This document shows, in pieces, positions 50,084 through 60,072 of a stretch of DNA of 64,000 bases; within the stretch, counting starts at the first letter, position 1, and every line of letters starts with the position of its first letter. This DNA is from Asaia sp. W19 (GTDB lineage Bacteria > Pseudomonadota > Alphaproteobacteria > Acetobacterales > Acetobacteraceae), in the NCBI RefSeq assembly GCF_003994335.1, contig NZ_PNQZ01000061.1:216063-280062 (forward strand), given 5' to 3'. Below the pieces are notes generated by a model. That model did not search any database, was not told where the DNA came from, and saw only the letters and a list, made by a program, of their open reading frames with translations. Position numbers and translations under genes: made by a program.

Positions 50084-51490
50084 ATGTTCCTTCCAGAGCG
50101 CAAGAGACTCGAATTCATGTCACGCGATACGTCCCGTACCGATATGCCCCTGCTGACCGATGAGCAGGCCCAGAGCCTCTCCACCCTGTTCTCGCGCCGC
50201 TCTGTGCTCGGGGCATCGATTGCCGCTGGCGGATTACTGGCAACCCCGATCGGGGCTTTCGCTCAGGCGGCAAGCGCGCCGGGTGAAGCGGAGATCACGG
50301 TCGATCAGGCCCGCACCGCGCCGATCCCCATTTCGATCCCTTCTTTTGGTCCCGGGCTGGGTGAGCAGATTACGAGTGTGATCTCTTCCGATCTGGACAG
50401 CACGGGTCTTTTCACCGTTCTGCCGGGTTCGGGCGGAACACCGGATTTCGCCGCGCTCAAGGCGCAAGGCGCGCGCGCGGCTGTGACTGGCAGCGCCGCA
50501 GGATCGAGCAGCACGCGCGTGGAAATGCGCCTGTGGAACGTACTGACGGGCGAGCAGATTCAGGGTACCGCCTACACGGCCTCCGCCGGGAACTGGCGCC
50601 GCATCGCCCACACCATCGCTGACGTGATTTACGAGCGCATGCTGGGCGAGAAGGGCTATTTCGACACCCGCATCGCCTATATTGCCCGCACCGGCCCGCG
50701 CCATCACCAGATCACCCGTCTTGCCGTGATGGATCAGGACGGCGCGAATAGCCATGTGCTGACTTCCGGCCAGTGGCTGACCCTGACGCCGCGCTTCAAC
50801 CCGGTGCGTGATCAGATTGCGTTCATGTCGTATGCCAATAATCGGCCGCGCGTTTACACATTCGATCTTGGCTCAGGCAGCCAGCGCATGCTGGGCGAAT
50901 TCGAGGGCATCTCTTTCGCACCGCGCTTCGCTCCCAATGGCAGCCAGGTGGTGCTTTCTGCCACGCGCGGGGGCGGGTCGGACATCTATGTCGTCGATCT
51001 CGGCTCCGGCTCGAAGCGCCAGATCACCAACTCGGGTGCGATCGATACCAGTCCGTGCTTCAGCCCTGACGGCAGTCAGATCGTGTTCAACTCCGATCGT
51101 GGCGGTTCGCCGCAGCTCTACATCATGAGCGCCTCTGGCGGTGGTGCGCGTCGTATCTCCTATGGCCATGGTACGTACGGGTCACCGGTCTGGTCTCCGC
51201 GTGGCGACCTGATCGCCTTCACGCGGATCGCCAATGGCCGTTTCTCTCTGGGCGTCATGGGGCCGGATGGAACGGGTGAGCGCATTCTCACTGAGGGCTT
51301 CACCGTCGAGAGTCCCACCTTCTGCCCCAATGGTCGTGTCATTGCCTTCTGCCGCCAGTCGGCGGCCGGAGCGGGCGGCGCCGGATTCTCGAGCGGAATC
51401 GGGACGATCGATATCACCGGATTCCATGAGCGTCCCATCCGCACCGATACGGGCGCTTCGGATCCGGCCTGGTCGCCGCTTCAGGGCTGA
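50084..51490 (+). CDS. tolB: Tol-Pal translocation protein TolB
   Basis: Periplasmic beta-propeller that links TolA and Pal. 468 aa. Seen: N-terminal domain (PIPISIPSFGPGLGEQITSV), then the six-bladed propeller (PRFNPVRDQIAFMSYANNRP, SGSKRQITNSGAIDTSPCFS, PDGSQIVFNSDRGGSPQLYI). The signal peptide is unusual: FSRRSVLGASIAAGGLLATP contains a twin-arginine consensus, suggesting Tat export rather than Sec. ATG 50084 used; ATG 50117 and 50144 are alternatives. Confidence 0.94.
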   Translation: MFLPERKRLEFMSRDTSRTDMPLLTDEQAQSLSTLFSRRSVLGASIAAGGLLATPIGAFAQAASAPGEAEITVDQARTAPIPISIPSFGPGLGEQITSVISSDLDSTGLFTVLPGSGGTPDFAALKAQGARAAVTGSAAGSSSTRVEMRLWNVLTGEQIQGTAYTASAGNWRRIAHTIADVIYERMLGEKGYFDTRIAYIARTGPRHHQITRLAVMDQDGANSHVLTSGQWLTLTPRFNPVRDQIAFMSYANNRPRVYTFDLGSGSQRMLGEFEGISFAPRFAPNGSQVVLSATRGGGSDIYVVDLGSGSKRQITNSGAIDTSPCFSPDGSQIVFNSDRGGSPQLYIMSASGGGARRISYGHGTYGSPVWSPRGDLIAFTRIANGRFSLGVMGPDGTGERILTEGFTVESPTFCPNGRVIAFCRQSAAGAGGAGFSSGIGTIDITGFHERPIRTDTGASDPAWSPLQG

Positions 51491-51495
51491 ATACC

Positions 51496-51532
51496 GTGTC
51501 TCTGGCGCCGCTTTCTGTGGCGTTGGAGACAC
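51496..51532 (+). terminator. Stem-loop after tolB
   Basis: GTGTCTC (51496-51502) pairs with GAGACAC (51526-51532), with an inner partial stem, just past the tolB stop. The T-tract is weak, so it may attenuate or stabilise mRNA between tolB and pal. The remaining 220 bp before pal show no gene. Confidence 0.5.
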
Positions 51533-51755
51533 TAATTCTGAATTTCTAATGAAATCCACGCGACTTGGCGCGCGATGGTAGTCATCTCGCTTGACCGCGC
51601 TTCTCGGGAGTGAGTATGGCCGATCTTGGTCGTCGGGATCGGTAAGGCCCAATGGTTATGGTAACCAGCAAGCAAAACGGAAACTCCGACCTTCGTAATT
51701 AGTTGTCGTCACGCTTCCTGGTCCCGGATGGGGACTATATTCAGGGTTGGCAAAA

Positions 51756-52232
51756 ATGAATTTCAAGCTTCTCGGTGCGCTTGGCCTCGCAGTCGTTCTG
51801 GCTGCATGCTCGGATGAATCAAACAAGGGTGCATCGACCGGTGCAGGCGCAACGGCTCAGGAAACCGGCGCTGCGCCCGGTAGCGAAGCCGATCTGGTCG
51901 CCAATGTCGGCGATCGCGTCTTCTTCGACCTGAACCGTAATACGCTTTCGAGCGATGCCCAGGCGACCCTGGACAAGCAGGCAGCATGGCTCGCCCGCTA
52001 CCCGCAGGTCAGCGTCGAAATCGCTGGCAACTGCGATGACCGCGGCACGGAAGAGTACAACATCGCTCTCGGCCAGCGTCGTGCAAACGCCGCTCGCGAC
52101 TATCTCGTAGCGAAGGGTGTTGCTCCTTCGCGCATCACGACGATCTCCTATGGTAAGGATCGTCCGACGGCCGATGGTGACGACGAGCAGGCATGGGCCC
52201 AGAACCGTAACGCGATCACCTCGGTCAAGTAA
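51756..52232 (+). CDS. pal: Peptidoglycan-associated lipoprotein Pal
   Basis: Outer-membrane lipoprotein that binds peptidoglycan via an OmpA-like domain. 158 aa from ATG 51756 (a TTG at 51747 is possible). Signal peptide MNFKLLGALGLAVVLAAC with lipobox LAAC; OmpA domain with DLNRNTLSSDAQATLDKQA, IAGNCDDRGTEEYNIALGQR and RANAARDYLVAKGV. Followed by a strong terminator. Confidence 0.95.
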   Translation: MNFKLLGALGLAVVLAACSDESNKGASTGAGATAQETGAAPGSEADLVANVGDRVFFDLNRNTLSSDAQATLDKQAAWLARYPQVSVEIAGNCDDRGTEEYNIALGQRRANAARDYLVAKGVAPSRITTISYGKDRPTADGDDEQAWAQNRNAITSVK

Positions 52233-52337
52233 TCGGTTCTCGACGCTGAGGGAGGCGTGATCCGGCTCCGGTCGCGTATACGTCTTCTCCTGCCGACCGC
52301 GACCCTGCGGTAATCAGGCAGCGATACAGGCTTTTGA

Positions 52338-52370
52338 AACCGGCTGGCGCTTATGCGTCAGCCGGTTTTG
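52338..52370 (+). terminator. Rho-independent terminator after pal
   Basis: AACCGGCTGGCGC (52338-52350) pairs with GCGTCAGCCGGTT (52355-52367) around a TTAT loop (one G-T pair), followed by TTG and a T-rich stretch. Ends the tol-pal operon core. Confidence 0.9.
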
Positions 52371-52436
52371 CTTTATGGTGGCTTTCAAACTGCGTGGCAT
52401 GGTGCCCGCACCCATGATCTGACTGAAGGATGCGCC

Positions 52437-53297
52437 ATGCGCGGTGCCCGAGTTTCCCGCTTCTTCATTCTCTCTTCTGCTGCGCTCGTGAGTGTGCTTG
52501 CTGCTGGCAGTGCCGAGGCTCAGGTGACGAGCCGCGAGGGTATCGCGCTTCAGAATCAGATCCAGCAGCTCAGCCAGCAATTGCAGCAGGTCCAGGCGAG
52601 TGCAGGGGCGGTGTCCTCATCCGGGGGGGCTGCGGCTCCGGCAGTGAGCGCGGGAAACAGCGATCTCGTCTCCCAGCTTCTGCAGCGTGTTTCCACACTG
52701 GAAAACGAGAACCGCGAGATGCGGGGTGAACTGGACCAGTTGACCAACCAGGTGCAGACCCAGAACGCCACCCTGACCAAGCAGATCGGGGATATGCAGT
52801 TCGCTGCTCAGAATGGCGGTGGCGGTGGGGCGGGCGCTTCAGCCGCTATGCCTTCTTCGAGCGATTCCGGTGCGCCGAGCGCCCCGGCAGTGGCACCCGT
52901 CGAAAAGCCGACCACTGCGCTTGAATTGCTCAAGAGCGGCCAGGCCGCCCTGAAAAGCCATGACTACGCGACCGCGCAGAGCAATGCCGCCCAGGCGCTC
53001 AAGCTCGCCAAGACGCCCAATGGCAAGCTCGAGTCCCAGTTCCTGCTCGCGCAATCCCTCGCAGGGCAGAAGCAATATCGCGACTCTGCGGTCGCCTATT
53101 ATGATGCCTATAACCGCGCGCCCAAATCGCCGCGCGCGCCGGAGGCTCTACTGGGCGTCTCTGCCTCCATGCTCGCCATGGGTGACAAGAACTCCGCCTG
53201 CCAGGCGTTGGAAAAGCTCGATAGTGAGTTCCCGTCTGCTTCCGCCAGGGTCAAGGCCGCAGTGACGAGCTTCAAGGGCCGTGCGAGCTGCCACTGA
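52437..53297 (+). CDS. cpoB: Cell division coordinator CpoB (YbgF)
   Basis: Periplasmic protein that couples Tol-Pal with peptidoglycan synthesis at division. 286 aa from ATG 52437 (AAGGA 7 nt upstream). Signal peptide (RFFILSSAALVSVLAAGSAE), an N-terminal coiled coil (QNQIQQLSQQLQQVQ, VSTLENENREMRGELDQLTN) and C-terminal TPR repeats (LLKSGQAALKSHDYATAQSN, AVAYYDAYNRAPKSPRAPEA). Its usual place directly after pal is kept. Confidence 0.92.
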   Translation: MRGARVSRFFILSSAALVSVLAAGSAEAQVTSREGIALQNQIQQLSQQLQQVQASAGAVSSSGGAAAPAVSAGNSDLVSQLLQRVSTLENENREMRGELDQLTNQVQTQNATLTKQIGDMQFAAQNGGGGGAGASAAMPSSSDSGAPSAPAVAPVEKPTTALELLKSGQAALKSHDYATAQSNAAQALKLAKTPNGKLESQFLLAQSLAGQKQYRDSAVAYYDAYNRAPKSPRAPEALLGVSASMLAMGDKNSACQALEKLDSEFPSASARVKAAVTSFKGRASCH

Positions 53298-53335
53298 GCG
53301 TACCCCCGATCGGCGAAGAGGAATTCGCCGGTCTG

Positions 53336-54523
53336 ATGGCGCGTTTCGGGCCTTTTCCGCCCGACGACCCCCGGTTTCCCATGGCCATCGCTGTCTCGGG
53401 CGGGGCTGACAGTCTCGGTCTTGCCTGGTTGATGCGCCGATGGCGTCGCGCCGTCATTGCCCTAGTCGTTGATCACGGATTGCGAGCGGCTTCCGGCGAT
53501 GAGGCCCGACTGACGCTCTCGCGTCTGCACGCCCTCGATATTCCGGCTGAGATGCTGGTTCTCACTTCTCTGGACCACCAACGCAGCATCCAGGAAAACG
53601 CGCGTCATGCCCGATACCGTATGCTTGCACAGGCCTGTCGGGAGCGGGGCATTCTCGATCTGGTGATCGGTCATCACATGCGTGATCAGGCAGAAACGCT
53701 CGTCATGCGTCGCGCCCATGGCAGCACTTCTCATGGCCTCGCAGGGATGGCGGTTTCACGTGAGACGCTGGCTCTGCGCTATCTGCGCCCTCTGCTCGGC
53801 ATCCCGCCTGAGCGACTAAGAGCGACTCTGCGTTCCCAGTCCATCCACTGGATCGAAGACCCGAGTAATGCCAACACAAAGTTCGAGCGCGTACGAATCA
53901 GGCTTGCTCTGACCCCAGATCAGATAGCTGACGCAGTGCTTGAAGCCCGGATCCATGGCGCGGCTCGCGACGCTCGATTGCATGACTGGGCGCGCCACCT
54001 GGGCGAGCTGACTGTCGACCCCCTGGGTTTTGCGCATTTCCCCGCCCTTCCGTCCTGTGCGCTGTTGCTCGGACGGATCTGGCAGATGATTTCGGGGGCA
54101 GAGTACCCGCCTCCTCACCGAGTCATGGAGCGGCTGATTGCGGCTCCCATCCCGTTTACGTTTGGGGGTGCACTATTCTGCGCCGCTGGAAAGATGGGCT
54201 CAGGCTGGCTGCTCATACGCGAGCCGCAAGCGATTGGTGGCGCTGTGCCAGCCGAAAGAGCCGCGCGTTGGGATGGCCGGTTTACCCTCGCGGGGGCACT
54301 CCCCCATACGGGAGCCTATGTAATGGCATTGGGTGATCAGGCGCGTTTTTTCCGGGCGTCAGGGCTGCCCTCCCGCATCCTGCGGGGCATTCCGGCAATC
54401 TGGCGGGAGGGCCAGGTGATCGCTGTTCCAGGACTCGGCGTGGCGAAGGACGCTGACTGGAGAGCAATCGAACTGCGCTTCGAGCCCGAGAGCAGTCTTC
54501 TGGAGCATTCTTTGTGGATCTGA
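53336..54523 (+). CDS. tilS: tRNA(Ile)-lysidine synthetase TilS
   Basis: Converts C34 of tRNA-Ile(CAU) to lysidine so that it reads AUA codons. 395 aa. Seen: N-terminal PP-loop MAIAVSGGADSLGLAWL, VVDHGLRAASGDEARL, HHMRDQAETLVMRRAHGS and IHWIEDPSNANTKFERVRIR; the C-terminal domain is divergent. It follows cpoB and precedes ftsH as in many alphaproteobacteria. Confidence 0.93.
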   Translation: MARFGPFPPDDPRFPMAIAVSGGADSLGLAWLMRRWRRAVIALVVDHGLRAASGDEARLTLSRLHALDIPAEMLVLTSLDHQRSIQENARHARYRMLAQACRERGILDLVIGHHMRDQAETLVMRRAHGSTSHGLAGMAVSRETLALRYLRPLLGIPPERLRATLRSQSIHWIEDPSNANTKFERVRIRLALTPDQIADAVLEARIHGAARDARLHDWARHLGELTVDPLGFAHFPALPSCALLLGRIWQMISGAEYPPPHRVMERLIAAPIPFTFGGALFCAAGKMGSGWLLIREPQAIGGAVPAERAARWDGRFTLAGALPHTGAYVMALGDQARFFRASGLPSRILRGIPAIWREGQVIAVPGLGVAKDADWRAIELRFEPESSLLEHSLWI

Positions 54524-54690
54524 ACGGCTGACACAGTGAAAACTTGATCGCGAGGGGGTGGGAACGTCTGGCCGAATGCTTATGTTAGGTCGGGATAAAG
54601 GGTTGCTATCACTTCGTGATGGCCAGCCTGGGCTGATGGGTCATCCTCAGTCAGTGTGCGACTTCGAGTTTGGAAATAGTAGAGATCGTG

Positions 54691-56613
54691 ATGAACAATT
54701 TTGGCCGCAACCTGGCGCTTTGGGTGATCATCATCGTTCTGGCGCTGCTCCTGTTCCTGGCGTTTCAGCCCAGTGGCAATCAGCATGCCTCACAGCAACT
54801 CGCCTATTCGGATTTCGTGACCGATATCGATGAGGGCAAGGTGCGGTCGGTTGTGGTGCAGAATCAGAATATCACCGGCACTCTCAAGGACGGTACGTCT
54901 TTCGAGACCTATGCGCCTGTCGATCCCGGACTTGTGCCGAGAATGACAAGCAAGGGGATCGAGGTCGTTGCCAAGCCGCTCGATGCGGATGGCAGCCCGA
55001 TTCTGCGTGCGGTGACAAGCTGGCTTCCCATGATCTTCCTGCTCGGGATCGGAATCCTCTTTTTCCGCCAGATGCAATCCGGTAGCGGCCGGGCGATGGG
55101 CTTTGGCAAGTCCCGGGCGCGCCTCCTGACCGAAAAGCAGGGGCGCGTAACCTTCGACGATGTTGCCGGCATTGATGAGGCCAAGTCAGAGCTTGAGGAA
55201 ATTGTCGAGTTCCTCAAGGACCCACAGAAATTCACGCGCCTGGGTGGCAAGATTCCCAAGGGTGCCCTACTCGTCGGCCCCCCGGGTACAGGCAAGACTC
55301 TTCTTGCGCGCGCCATCGCAGGCGAAGCCAATGTCCCGTTCTTCACCATCTCCGGCTCCGACTTCGTCGAGATGTTCGTGGGCGTCGGGGCATCGCGTGT
55401 GCGCGACATGTTCGAGCAGGGGAAGAAATCGGCTCCTTGCATCATCTTCATCGATGAGATCGATGCAGTTGGTCGTCATCGTGGTGCGGGCCTCGGTGGA
55501 GGTAATGACGAGCGTGAGCAGACCCTCAACCAGATGCTCGTGGAGATGGACGGGTTCGAGAGCAATGAGGGCGTGATCCTGATTGCCGCGACCAACCGAC
55601 CGGACGTGCTCGATCCCGCCCTCCTGCGTCCCGGTCGCTTCGACCGTCAGGTTGTCGTGCCGAACCCGGACGTGGCAGGACGCGAGAAGATCCTGCGCGT
55701 CCACATGCGCAAGGTGCCGCTGGCTTCTGACGTCGACCCCAAGGTCATCGCCCGTGGCACACCAGGTTTCTCGGGTGCCGATCTGTCCAATCTCGTCAAT
55801 GAGGCGGCCTTGCTTGCTGCGCGTCTGGGCAAGCGCACGGTGGCCATGCTGGAATTTGAGAACGCCAAGGACAAGGTTCTCATGGGGGCTGAACGCCGCT
55901 CCTTGGTGATGAGCGATGCCGAAAAGCGTAACACCGCCTATCATGAGGGCGGCCATGCCATCTGCGCGATCCTGACCCCGGGTTGCGACCCTGTTCACAA
56001 AGCGACCATCATCCCGCGTGGCCGCGCTCTCGGCATGGTGATGAGCCTCCCGGAAAGCGATCGCTATTCCAAGAGCAAGGCCCAGTGCAAGGCCGATCTG
56101 GTTCTCGCGATGGGCGGCCGCGTTGCCGAGGAGCTCATCTTCGGCGCAGAGAATGTCTGCACCGGTGCGTCTGGCGATATCAAGATGGCAACGAATCTCG
56201 CCCGTCGCATGGTGACCGAATGGGGGATGAGCGATCGCCTCGGTATGATTGCCTATGGCGATAATGGCCAGGAGGTGTTCCTGGGTCACTCGGTGACGCA
56301 GAACAAGAATGTCTCCGAGCAGACTGCCCGCGAGATCGACCGTGAGGTCAAGGAACTCGTCGACGAGGCCTACAAGCGCGCGCATAGCCTGCTGCTCGAA
56401 CATATCGACGATCTGCACCGTCTTGCGAATGCTCTTCTCGAGTTCGAGACGCTTTCAGGTGATGAAGTTGGCAAGGTGATCCGCGGTGAACCGGTGGAGC
56501 GCGTCGTGGTCGATGATTCGACCCCGGAGAATCGTCGCTCTTCGGTACCTACGGTGAAGCCGGAGGCCAGTGCCGGGACTGAGGCACTGAACCCGTCGCC
56601 GCAGGCCGGGTGA
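54691..56613 (+). CDS. ftsH: ATP-dependent zinc metalloprotease FtsH
   Basis: Membrane-anchored AAA+ protease for quality control of membrane and regulatory proteins. 640 aa from ATG 54691 (AGAGA upstream). Two membrane helices ([18 protein letters not shown] near residue 8 and [14 protein letters not shown] near 115), Walker [18 protein letters not shown], Walker [16 protein letters not shown] region, and the zinc site HEGGHA (HExxH). The C-terminus is an acidic Pro/Ser tail. The upstream 167 bp may hold its heat-shock promoter, but I could not define one with confidence. Confidence 0.97.
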   Translation: MNNFGRNLALWVIIIVLALLLFLAFQPSGNQHASQQLAYSDFVTDIDEGKVRSVVVQNQNITGTLKDGTSFETYAPVDPGLVPRMTSKGIEVVAKPLDADGSPILRAVTSWLPMIFLLGIGILFFRQMQSGSGRAMGFGKSRARLLTEKQGRVTFDDVAGIDEAKSELEEIVEFLKDPQKFTRLGGKIPKGALLVGPPGTGKTLLARAIAGEANVPFFTISGSDFVEMFVGVGASRVRDMFEQGKKSAPCIIFIDEIDAVGRHRGAGLGGGNDEREQTLNQMLVEMDGFESNEGVILIAATNRPDVLDPALLRPGRFDRQVVVPNPDVAGREKILRVHMRKVPLASDVDPKVIARGTPGFSGADLSNLVNEAALLAARLGKRTVAMLEFENAKDKVLMGAERRSLVMSDAEKRNTAYHEGGHAICAILTPGCDPVHKATIIPRGRALGMVMSLPESDRYSKSKAQCKADLVLAMGGRVAEELIFGAENVCTGASGDIKMATNLARRMVTEWGMSDRLGMIAYGDNGQEVFLGHSVTQNKNVSEQTAREIDREVKELVDEAYKRAHSLLLEHIDDLHRLANALLEFETLSGDEVGKVIRGEPVERVVVDDSTPENRRSSVPTVKPEASAGTEALNPSPQAG

Positions 56614-56633
56614 TACTAGGCAGGTAAGGGGAG

Positions 56634-56657
56634 AAGGGGGCGCAAGCCCCCTTTTTT
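56634..56657 (+). terminator. Rho-independent terminator after ftsH
   Basis: AAGGGGGC (56634-56641) and GCCCCCTT (56646-56653) form an 8-bp stem with a GCAA tetraloop, followed by TTTT. Separates ftsH from glmM. Confidence 0.92.
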
Positions 56658-56721
56658 CGTTGAGCGGGCTGTGCTTGAAGAAAACTATCTCGCGCATAGC
56701 GACGCGTATAAGAGGGCGATC

Positions 56722-58089
56722 ATGAGTATAGCAGCCAAGTCAGACCGCAAATTGTTCGGTACTGACGGTATCCGCGGCAAGGCCAATAGTTTTCCCATGA
56801 CGGTCGACATCGCGTTACGGCTAGGGCAGGCAGCAGGGCTCCATTTTCGTCGCGGATCTCACCGTCATACGGTGGTACTCGGCAAGGATACGCGCCTCTC
56901 CGGCTATATGATCGAGAGCGCTCTGGTATCGGGTTTTCTCTCCGCAGGAATGGACGTCATTCTGGTGGGGCCTCTGCCCACTCCAGCCATCGCCATGCTG
57001 ACCCGCTCTTTGCGTGCGGATCTCGGCGTCATGATTTCGGCCTCTCACAACCCGTTCGGGGATAATGGCATCAAGCTGTTTGGACCTGATGGGTTCAAGC
57101 TGTCTGACGAAGTCGAAGCCGAGATCGAGCGCATGATGGACCAGGATCTGACGGCGCAGATGGCGCCGCCCGAAGAGGTTGGACGTGCCTCGCGCCTGAA
57201 TGATGCTGCGGGACGATATATAGAGGCGGCGAAGGCGTCTTTTCCGAGGGGGTCGCGTCTCGATGGTCTGCGCATCGTCCTCGACTGTGCCAATGGCGCA
57301 GCCTATCGCGTTGCGCCGACGGCATTGTGGGAACTGGGCGCCGATGTCATCAAGATCGGCTGCGAGCCCAACGGCGTCAACATCAATGCGAATTGTGGCT
57401 CGACCCATCCGGCGACGCTGCGTGAAGCCGTGGTGGCACACAAGGCGCATCTTGGCATTGCGCTGGATGGCGATGCGGATCGCGTCATCATCGTCGATGA
57501 GCAGGGGGAGATTGTCGATGGCGACCAGATTCTTGGCCTGATCACGCTTTTTCTGCACAAGAATAACCGACTTGGCAGCAGTGAAGCCGTGGCGACGATC
57601 ATGTCGAATCTGGGCCTCGAGAAGAAATTGCGTGAGCACGGCATTACCCTGCACCGAACGGCTGTCGGCGACCGCTATGTTGTCGAGCGCATGCGCGAGC
57701 AGGGTATCAAACTTGGTGGCGAGCAATCTGGGCACATGATCCTGTCCGATTTTGCCACGACAGGTGACGGGCTGATCGCTGCGCTTCAGGTTCTCGCTGT
57801 TCTGGTTGAGGAAGGCCGGCCCGCCAGTGAAATCCTGCGCGTTTTCTCGCCCTTCCCTCAATTGCTGCGAAATGTGCGCTACGCGGGCGGGAACCCGCTT
57901 GAGACAACTTCCCTCGCCGAGGCGCGTCAGCGGGCAGAGGAGAAGCTGGGCAATAAGGGCCGACTGGTACTGCGCAAGAGTGGAACAGAGCCCCTCATCC
58001 GGGTGATGGCTGAGGCCGAAGACCAGTCCCTCGTCGAGGAGGTCGTTTCGTCCATTTGTGAGGCCGTCCAGAAGGCAGTAGCAGGCTGA
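56722..58089 (+). CDS. glmM: Phosphoglucosamine mutase GlmM
   Basis: Interconverts glucosamine-6-P and glucosamine-1-P on the way to UDP-GlcNAc for peptidoglycan and LPS. 455 aa from ATG 56722. Seen: [17 protein letters not shown], the active-site phosphoserine loop [17 protein letters not shown], Mg-binding [14 protein letters not shown], sugar-binding [13 protein letters not shown] and the phosphate-binding [14 protein letters not shown]. The stop overlaps thiD (TGATG). Confidence 0.96.
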   Translation: MSIAAKSDRKLFGTDGIRGKANSFPMTVDIALRLGQAAGLHFRRGSHRHTVVLGKDTRLSGYMIESALVSGFLSAGMDVILVGPLPTPAIAMLTRSLRADLGVMISASHNPFGDNGIKLFGPDGFKLSDEVEAEIERMMDQDLTAQMAPPEEVGRASRLNDAAGRYIEAAKASFPRGSRLDGLRIVLDCANGAAYRVAPTALWELGADVIKIGCEPNGVNINANCGSTHPATLREAVVAHKAHLGIALDGDADRVIIVDEQGEIVDGDQILGLITLFLHKNNRLGSSEAVATIMSNLGLEKKLREHGITLHRTAVGDRYVVERMREQGIKLGGEQSGHMILSDFATTGDGLIAALQVLAVLVEEGRPASEILRVFSPFPQLLRNVRYAGGNPLETTSLAEARQRAEEKLGNKGRLVLRKSGTEPLIRVMAEAEDQSLVEEVVSSICEAVQKAVAG

Positions 58090-58880
58090 TGAAAGGGCGG
58101 GTGCTGATCGTTGCCGGGAGTGATTCCGGCGGAGGCGCTGGTATCCAGGCGGATATCAAGACGGTCAGCGCCTTCGGTGGCTTTGCGATGACAGCCATCA
58201 CGGCGGTCACCGCTCAGAATACGCAAGGCGTCTCCGCGATCGCCTGCCTGGAGCCGGACATCGTGGCTGAGCAGATGCGTATGGTGCTCGATGATCTTGG
58301 CGCCGATGTCATCAAGCTGGGGATGCTGGGCAATGCAGGGATCATGGAGGCCGTGCATGATACGCTTCTACGCTATCCGGGGATTCCCTGTGTCATTGAT
58401 CCGGTCATGATCGCCACCAGCGGTGCCCGGCTCATGACACAGGAAGGCGAGCGTATATTCCGCAAGCTCTATGGCCGATGCACCCTGCTTACCCCCAACC
58501 TCCCTGAACTGGAGGTTCTCAGTGGTGAGCGGATCAAAGGCTTGTCTGATATGCTACGCGCCGCCCGAGCGCTCGCCAAGAGCTGTGCCATCCCTCATCT
58601 CCTAGCGAAAGGGGGGCACCTGCCGGGCAACGTGCTCGTGGATGTTCTTGTTTCGGAAGGGCAGGAGATACGATTCGACGACCAGCGGATCGAGTCCCTT
58701 CATACGCATGGCACCGGGTGCACACTTTCGACCGCCATCGCAACCTGTCTGGCGCAGGGTGAGCCAATGGACACTGCCGTGGCCCGAAGCCGACGCTATG
58801 TGAGGCGGGCTATTCGGGAGGCCCCCCCGTACGGCGCGGGCAATGCCCGGCCGATGAACCATTTGGTTCCTTCAGACTGA
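58089..58880 (+). CDS. thiD: Hydroxymethylpyrimidine/phosphomethylpyrimidine kinase
   Basis: Phosphorylates HMP and HMP-P in thiamine synthesis. 263 aa, ribokinase fold: LIVAGSDSGGGAGIQADIKT, AITAVTAQNTQGVSAI, LLTPNLPELEVLSG and the anion-hole/catalytic HTHGTGCTLSTAIA. It starts at the glmM stop (TGATG) and overlaps the convergent regulator gene by 9 nt. Confidence 0.94.
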   Translation: MKGRVLIVAGSDSGGGAGIQADIKTVSAFGGFAMTAITAVTAQNTQGVSAIACLEPDIVAEQMRMVLDDLGADVIKLGMLGNAGIMEAVHDTLLRYPGIPCVIDPVMIATSGARLMTQEGERIFRKLYGRCTLLTPNLPELEVLSGERIKGLSDMLRAARALAKSCAIPHLLAKGGHLPGNVLVDVLVSEGQEIRFDDQRIESLHTHGTGCTLSTAIATCLAQGEPMDTAVARSRRYVRRAIREAPPYGAGNARPMNHLVPSD

Positions 58881-59621
58881 GGGCTGAAGCAGGGTGTGCA
58901 GGTGGTCTGTTGTGCCCGTAGGCGCGCCGCGTGCGGGTTCGGTAACGCGCGTCTCGTCGCGTAGCACGTAACCACGGCCCCATACGGTGCCGATGAGGCT
59001 GCCCGCGCCGAATTGCTGCAGTTTCCGGCGGAGCTTGCAAATGAAGACATCGATGATCTTCATCTCCGGTTCGTCGATGCCGCCATAGAGATGATTCAGG
59101 AATGCATCCTTGGTGAGGACATTCCCACGCCTCAACACAAGCAGTTCGAGAATGGCGTATTCCTTGCCCGTGAGTTGCAGAGGGTGGCCATCCACTGAGG
59201 CAGCCTTGGCGTTCAGATCGATGGAGAGCGGGCCGACCGTCATAATAGCGGTGCTGTAGCCGCGCGAACGACGCACAACCGCCTGAAGTCGAGCGACGAG
59301 CTCCTCGGTGTCGAAAGGCTTGGTGATGTAGTCATCTGCACCAGCATGAAAGGCCTTTATCTTGGCCTGTGCTCTGGTAAGGCCGCTTACGACAATAATC
59401 GGCGTCTGTATTTGTATTTTTCTGGCCCGACGGATGACCTCGTAGCCCTCAAGATCTTCGAGCTGCAGTTCCGTCATGGCGAGATCATAGTCGTAATGAC
59501 GCAGCATATCGATCGCTTCGTGCCCGGTTTGGGCATGATCGACAGTAATGCCGCTCTGTTTGAGCGTTTTGATCAGTGCGTTGGCGTTCGCCTTGTCACT
59601 TTCCACAAGAAGGAGCCGCAT
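58872..59621 (-). CDS. ctrA: CtrA-family response regulator with Glu at the phospho-site
   Basis: Master cell-cycle/motility regulator family of alphaproteobacteria: receiver plus OmpR-type winged helix. 249 aa from ATG 59621 (GGAGA upstream). It aligns without gaps to Caulobacter CtrA through the receiver. Residue 51 is Glu (DLAMTELQLEDLEG) where CtrA has the phosphorylated Asp51, and residue 8 is Ser (LLLVESDKAN) where Asp8 helps bind Mg. The output domain (LTGKEYAILELLVLRRGNVL, NHLYGGIDEPEMKIIDVFIC, GTVWGRGYVLRDE) is strongly conserved. The C-terminus carries about 20 extra residues. Confidence 0.92.
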   Translation of the reverse strand: MRLLLVESDKANANALIKTLKQSGITVDHAQTGHEAIDMLRHYDYDLAMTELQLEDLEGYEVIRRARKIQIQTPIIVVSGLTRAQAKIKAFHAGADDYITKPFDTEELVARLQAVVRRSRGYSTAIMTVGPLSIDLNAKAASVDGHPLQLTGKEYAILELLVLRRGNVLTKDAFLNHLYGGIDEPEMKIIDVFICKLRRKLQQFGAGSLIGTVWGRGYVLRDETRVTEPARGAPTGTTDHLHTLLQPSV

Positions 59622-60072
59622 TTCATCAATCTCCAGGGTTGATGTTGGTGTGGTACTACCTAAGGTTGCTGCTCGCAAGCAAAATACTTTTCTTGTGCCA
59701 AAACTTTTCAGCTGTTCCGTAACGAGTTTTTAACGCTTGAGGGTTACGATTTTTCTGTAAAGTCCCGGCTTGTCCTATGGTGATGAATGCTAGTAATCGC
59801 CAGGTAATCACGACGAAATGCCGGAATATTTGGATTTTAGAAACGCTTAATTTCACGTATATTAACGAGACGAACAAAGGCCGCTCCCACGGAGCCTGTT
59901 CACGGCCGGGTCTATACTCGTTCAGGTTGTATTTTCTTTCGCGAAGGCTTCAATACACAGGAAGGCGTCGTGTGAAGGATCATTCTTCGATTTCAGGAAT
60001 GCGCCCCTCAAACCAGGTACTGCCGAAATCCGGAAACGGGCGACAGCGGGCTGATAACCAAGAGTATGTGCC
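59622..60072. other. Intergenic region between ctrA and the FliJ-like gene
   Basis: 450 bp with no convincing gene; the left half is AT-rich. TTAACG at about 59731 and ATTAACGAG at about 59861 are half-sites of the CtrA type (TTAAC), but I see no full TTAA-N7-TTAA. It may hold divergent promoters and the remnant of a lost flagellar gene. Confidence 0.4.

Noticed and set aside
55267..56418. 383-codon frame antisense to ftsH
   Set aside because: Mirror frame of a highly conserved gene; composition typical of antisense shadows.
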